From Macrotis lagotis (Eukaryota > Chordata > Mammalia > Peramelemorphia > Peramelidae), in the NCBI RefSeq assembly GCF_037893015.1, contig NC_133666.1, positions 992,001 to 1,056,000 on the forward strand: 64,000 nt of DNA, written 5' to 3'. The notes under the pieces are model-generated. The model was not told the origin of the DNA, did no database searches, and saw only the letters and a list, made by a program, of their open reading frames with translations. Both the position numbers and the translations under genes were made by a program. This document shows positions 61,430-64,000 of this stretch, piece after piece; the stretch's first letter is position 1; each line of letters begins with the position of its first letter.

Positions 61430-62364
61430 CCTTAGAAAAATGTGAATCCATGTGCCTACTGGAAGGTCAGGCAGAGAACTCAAAAGGCTAGTCCCAATGG
61501 ACTTCAAAAGGAACCCTTTGGTTGCTATTGGCCAAGTGGCAGCCAGGGCCCAGGAAAATGAAGGACTTCCCCAAGGTCCTAGAGTATAGGATGGGAGATT
61601 TAGTTGGGATTTTTTTTTGGGGGGAGGGGGTTAGTAAAAGGAGTGGGTGGGAGGGAAGGAAATGGATGTTATTCTTTGCAGCTGGTAGGGTCAGGGTCTG
61701 TCCTGGCTTCTTGGACTTCTCTCAGGAGTGGCCAGAAGGCTGCCAAGAAACAAGCTGCTTTGGCTCTTCTACCTACACAACCCCGCACAGACCTCTCTTT
61801 CTGGAAACCTCAGTCCCCACCCCCCAAACCTGTAGTGAGCCCGAGCCTTGCCTGCTTTCTTTCTTGCCAAAACACTATGGCCTTGACTCTGGCATACAGA
61901 CTATTTGGCAGATAGGGAAGCAAGAGGTGTTTCCACAAGGTACCAAGGGCTCTTGCCAGTAGCAGGGACTCTGCATTTTGTCAAGGTATATACAAACTCA
62001 GCCGTTCTTTAAAAGGCCAGCATCTCCAGCCTCACCTTGTGGGTATTGCCAGGCTCTCCTCTACCTTCTGCCTCTAAATATGGAGAAGCCTGCTGTCCTA
62101 TGCTGTTACAAAGGCATCTGCATGTACAGAACATCTCTAATGGGGATGGTGGGACATGGCAGGCACCATCCTATCACTGATACTTCGAACCCTCCTATGA
62201 ATTTGGCATCATCTCTGTGCAACTTCTGAAACCTCAGGCTTCCCTCACAGACTGCTCAAGTGGCTAGACCATGAGGCAGGCACCAGGTCCCTCTCACCTC
62301 AGCCTTCTGCCTCTCTGATCACCCCTTTCCTTTTAAAGGAAAACAAAACCAAAAACCTTAGCCT

Positions 62365-62370
62365 TTATTT
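62365..62370 (-). terminator. Candidate minus-strand poly(A) signal
   Basis: TTTATT on the plus strand reads AATAAA on the minus strand. In human, STAB1 converges on the NT5DC2 3' end, so a minus-strand 3' end is expected near here. No STAB1 coding sequence lies in the last 1.6 kb, so the link is weak. Confidence 0.2.
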
Positions 62371-62910
62371 CTGAACATGATCTCCCTCAAACAGCCATCT
62401 GCTGAATGAATGACCAAAGGTTCTGCCTGGTTTTATCTATCCTCAGGTAAGTGGGAAGTGCTGGGGACAGTAATAAAAAGAAGCCATCCCCAGAATTCTG
62501 GTGGAAGAAGACAGGTGACATACATAGAGGGGCCTGGTGACCCAGTAGCAGTGCTTTGGTGTGAAAAGAGAGGGCTAAGGAAGGGAGTCATAGGCCAATT
62601 GGTAGACATGGCCTCTTAGAATAGAATGGGGTGAGGGGGGAACTGGAGGGGGAAGGGGAGAGTGAGTAAAGATGGCTGGTGAGCCAGTCCACCAAAGGCA
62701 ACAGAGCCATGCCTGATGCTCCACCCAGTGTCCCAGCAACCCAACTTGCTTATCTATTAGCGTTCTGCTCACTGCTTACATTCTAGAATTTGGTCACTAC
62801 TTTAAAATGATCTGCTCTACCACATTGCCCCCCCCCAGCCCCCACCTCCCACCCCATAATAAGAGTTCTCTGGGCCTGTTCTTCCATGGAGATGGAAGAT
62901 CAGAATCAAG

Positions 62911-62916
62911 AATAAA
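62911..62916 (+). terminator. NT5DC2: Candidate NT5DC2 poly(A) signal
   Basis: An AATAAA hexamer with a GT-containing stretch about 8-15 bases downstream. A rival lies at 62,472. Choice between them is a guess. Confidence 0.35.
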
Positions 62917-62935
62917 GGACTGTGATGGAAAGGGG

Positions 62936-63404
62936 AGAGGAAAGTGGCAGGTGGATTGCCCATATACTCCACACCCTCCAAAAGCACTTAGTTTTCAAAG
63001 TTTGGATGAACAAAACTAATGGAGGTTAGGGGAGGCCCTTGCACCAGGAGGATGAGGAAAGGTACCTTCCAGATGCTGCTTGAGCCAGCTTGGAAGATTG
63101 GGCATTAGAAGAGGCTTCTAGAGGGAAGGGAGTATACCCCAAGTTTGGTGCCCAGGCTAGCTTGAAGCAGAGAAATGGGAGATGCCATGGCCCGGTGTAT
63201 GAAGAGAAAGACTGGGATCTTTCAACTGGATCATAAAGTGCTTTCCATTGCTGAGGTGTTGGGGATCAGGCAGGGATAGAGAGGAAGTGGTAGTGCTGCT
63301 TGGGCACCAGAACCAAAGTCTTGGACTGGAGGGGACAGTTGATTTGAAGAAGAGAGAAGGGAGGTTTGGATGGCACATATTTTGTGAAAGCCACAAACTA
63401 GGGT
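62936..63404. other. Intergenic stretch with nothing recognised
   Basis: Single-copy-looking sequence. I see no exon, repeat family or convincing frame on either strand. Confidence 0.6.
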
Positions 63405-63835
63405 ATTTCTCAACTGGGGAGTGGCTAAACAAATTGTAGCATGTGAATGTAATGGGTTTTAATGATGCTCTAAGATGTGATAAAGATGATTGCAGACAAG
63501 ACAGGCAAAGGGAAGCAAGTGGAGCTGGGAACAGAAAGACACAATGACCCCAAAAAGCAAATCATAAACATAAATGTTTTTAAAGTTTTTTTAAATCCCC
63601 ATGGCCCCAAAGGAAATGTGAAAAGAGGCCTCCCACAAACCCGTCTTCCTCCCCTCTCCCTGTTTTTCTGAGGTGGAAGATTGATGGCTGTGTAAACTAC
63701 ATATAATTTCAATATGTTGCTTAGTTTTGCTGATGGATTTCTTTTAAAAATTCTTTTGTTAAAGTGGAATGACTTTTTGAGAGGTGGGGGAGACAATTTT
63801 GATGATGTCAAAGATTAAAAATCTTTTTAAAAGCT
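63405..63835 (+). repeat. L1-type 3' remnant
   Basis: CTCAACTGGGGAGTGGCTAA and ACAAATTGTAGCATGTGAATG recall the marsupial L1 3' region, and a TTGATGATGTCAAAGATTAA tail follows. It is diverged. Confidence 0.4.
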
Positions 63836-63839
63836 CTGG

Positions 63840-64000
63840 TTTTTTAACTGGACAGCATGAGGCAGTAAAGTATTAAAGAATTCAAAAATATTATTGAACT
63901 ATATTGAGAAGCATAGGACTTGGGAGATAATATTCTGCAGTATTCTGTACTGGTTAGACCACATTTTAGAAAAGTTATTGATGACTCAGCCAACATGAAT
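63840..64000 (+). repeat. Possible CR1/L3 fragment running off the window
   Basis: TATTCTGTACTGGTTAGACC followed by ACA matches a conserved phrase near the CR1/L3 3' end. The piece is cut by the window edge. Confidence 0.3.

Larger units (their letters stand above)
60983..62935 (+). other. NT5DC2: NT5DC2 3' untranslated region and flank
   Basis: This follows the TAG. No canonical AATAAA or ATTAAA was found before 62,472. Candidate AATAAA hexamers lie at 62,472-62,477 and 62,911-62,916; the second has a TGTGATGG stretch downstream and looks the better site. A GT/GA microsatellite lies at 61,364-61,429. The true 3' end needs transcript data. Confidence 0.5.

Overview
This window is nuclear DNA from a mammal, very probably a marsupial. 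Its commonest repeat is a tRNA-headed SINE of about 150 bp. Each copy has a Pol III A box, a B box of the form GGTTCAAATCC, the tail TTGGGCAAGCCACTTAACCCC and an A-rich end, and it resembles the WSINE1-type SINEs I know from Australian marsupials. Marsupial-style L1, ORF1-only L1 (HAL1), L2, CR1/L3 and MIR/MAR CORE-SINE copies fill most of the rest. The order of marsupial is an inference; the family names come from memory of consensus sequences, not from a search.

Positions 1 to about 40,200 are AT-rich and almost wholly repeats. A broken class II (betaretrovirus-like) endogenous retrovirus lies at 3,948-10,074, flanked by a 6-bp target duplication. Old L1 or HAL1 copies lie on the minus strand at about 10,081-11,911 and 12,075-17,150. 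A near full-length minus-strand L1 lies at about 19,100-26,161 and a 5'-truncated one at about 34,650-39,180. At 27,755-33,255 an L2 was entered by a HAL1, which was in turn entered by a full-length retrocopy of the RPSA mRNA whose 295-codon frame is still open. No single-copy protein gene was recognised in this half.

At 40,211-40,830 a 620-bp GGAA polypurine tract marks a sharp change in base composition. It is followed by a CpG island (about 40,830-41,800) carrying three CCAAT boxes and several GC boxes.

Positions 41,515-60,982 carry one complete gene, NT5DC2, on the plus strand. I could place 14 coding exons with GT-AG introns and phase-consistent joins, giving 559 residues and the HAD-phosphatase signature residues. 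The longest introns (1, 6, 9 and 10) hold old L2, MIR and CORE-SINE copies, a purine minisatellite with a period near 60 bp and long G runs. The 3' flank has candidate poly(A) signals at 62,472 and 62,911 and ends in LINE remnants. In human, NT5DC2 lies between SMIM4/UQCC5 (divergent) and STAB1 (convergent); I found coding sequence of neither here.

I did not find a convincing new biological system. The best leads are the three-layer nested insertion with its open RPSA retrocopy, the GGAA tract next to a probable two-way promoter, and the well-delimited old retrovirus.
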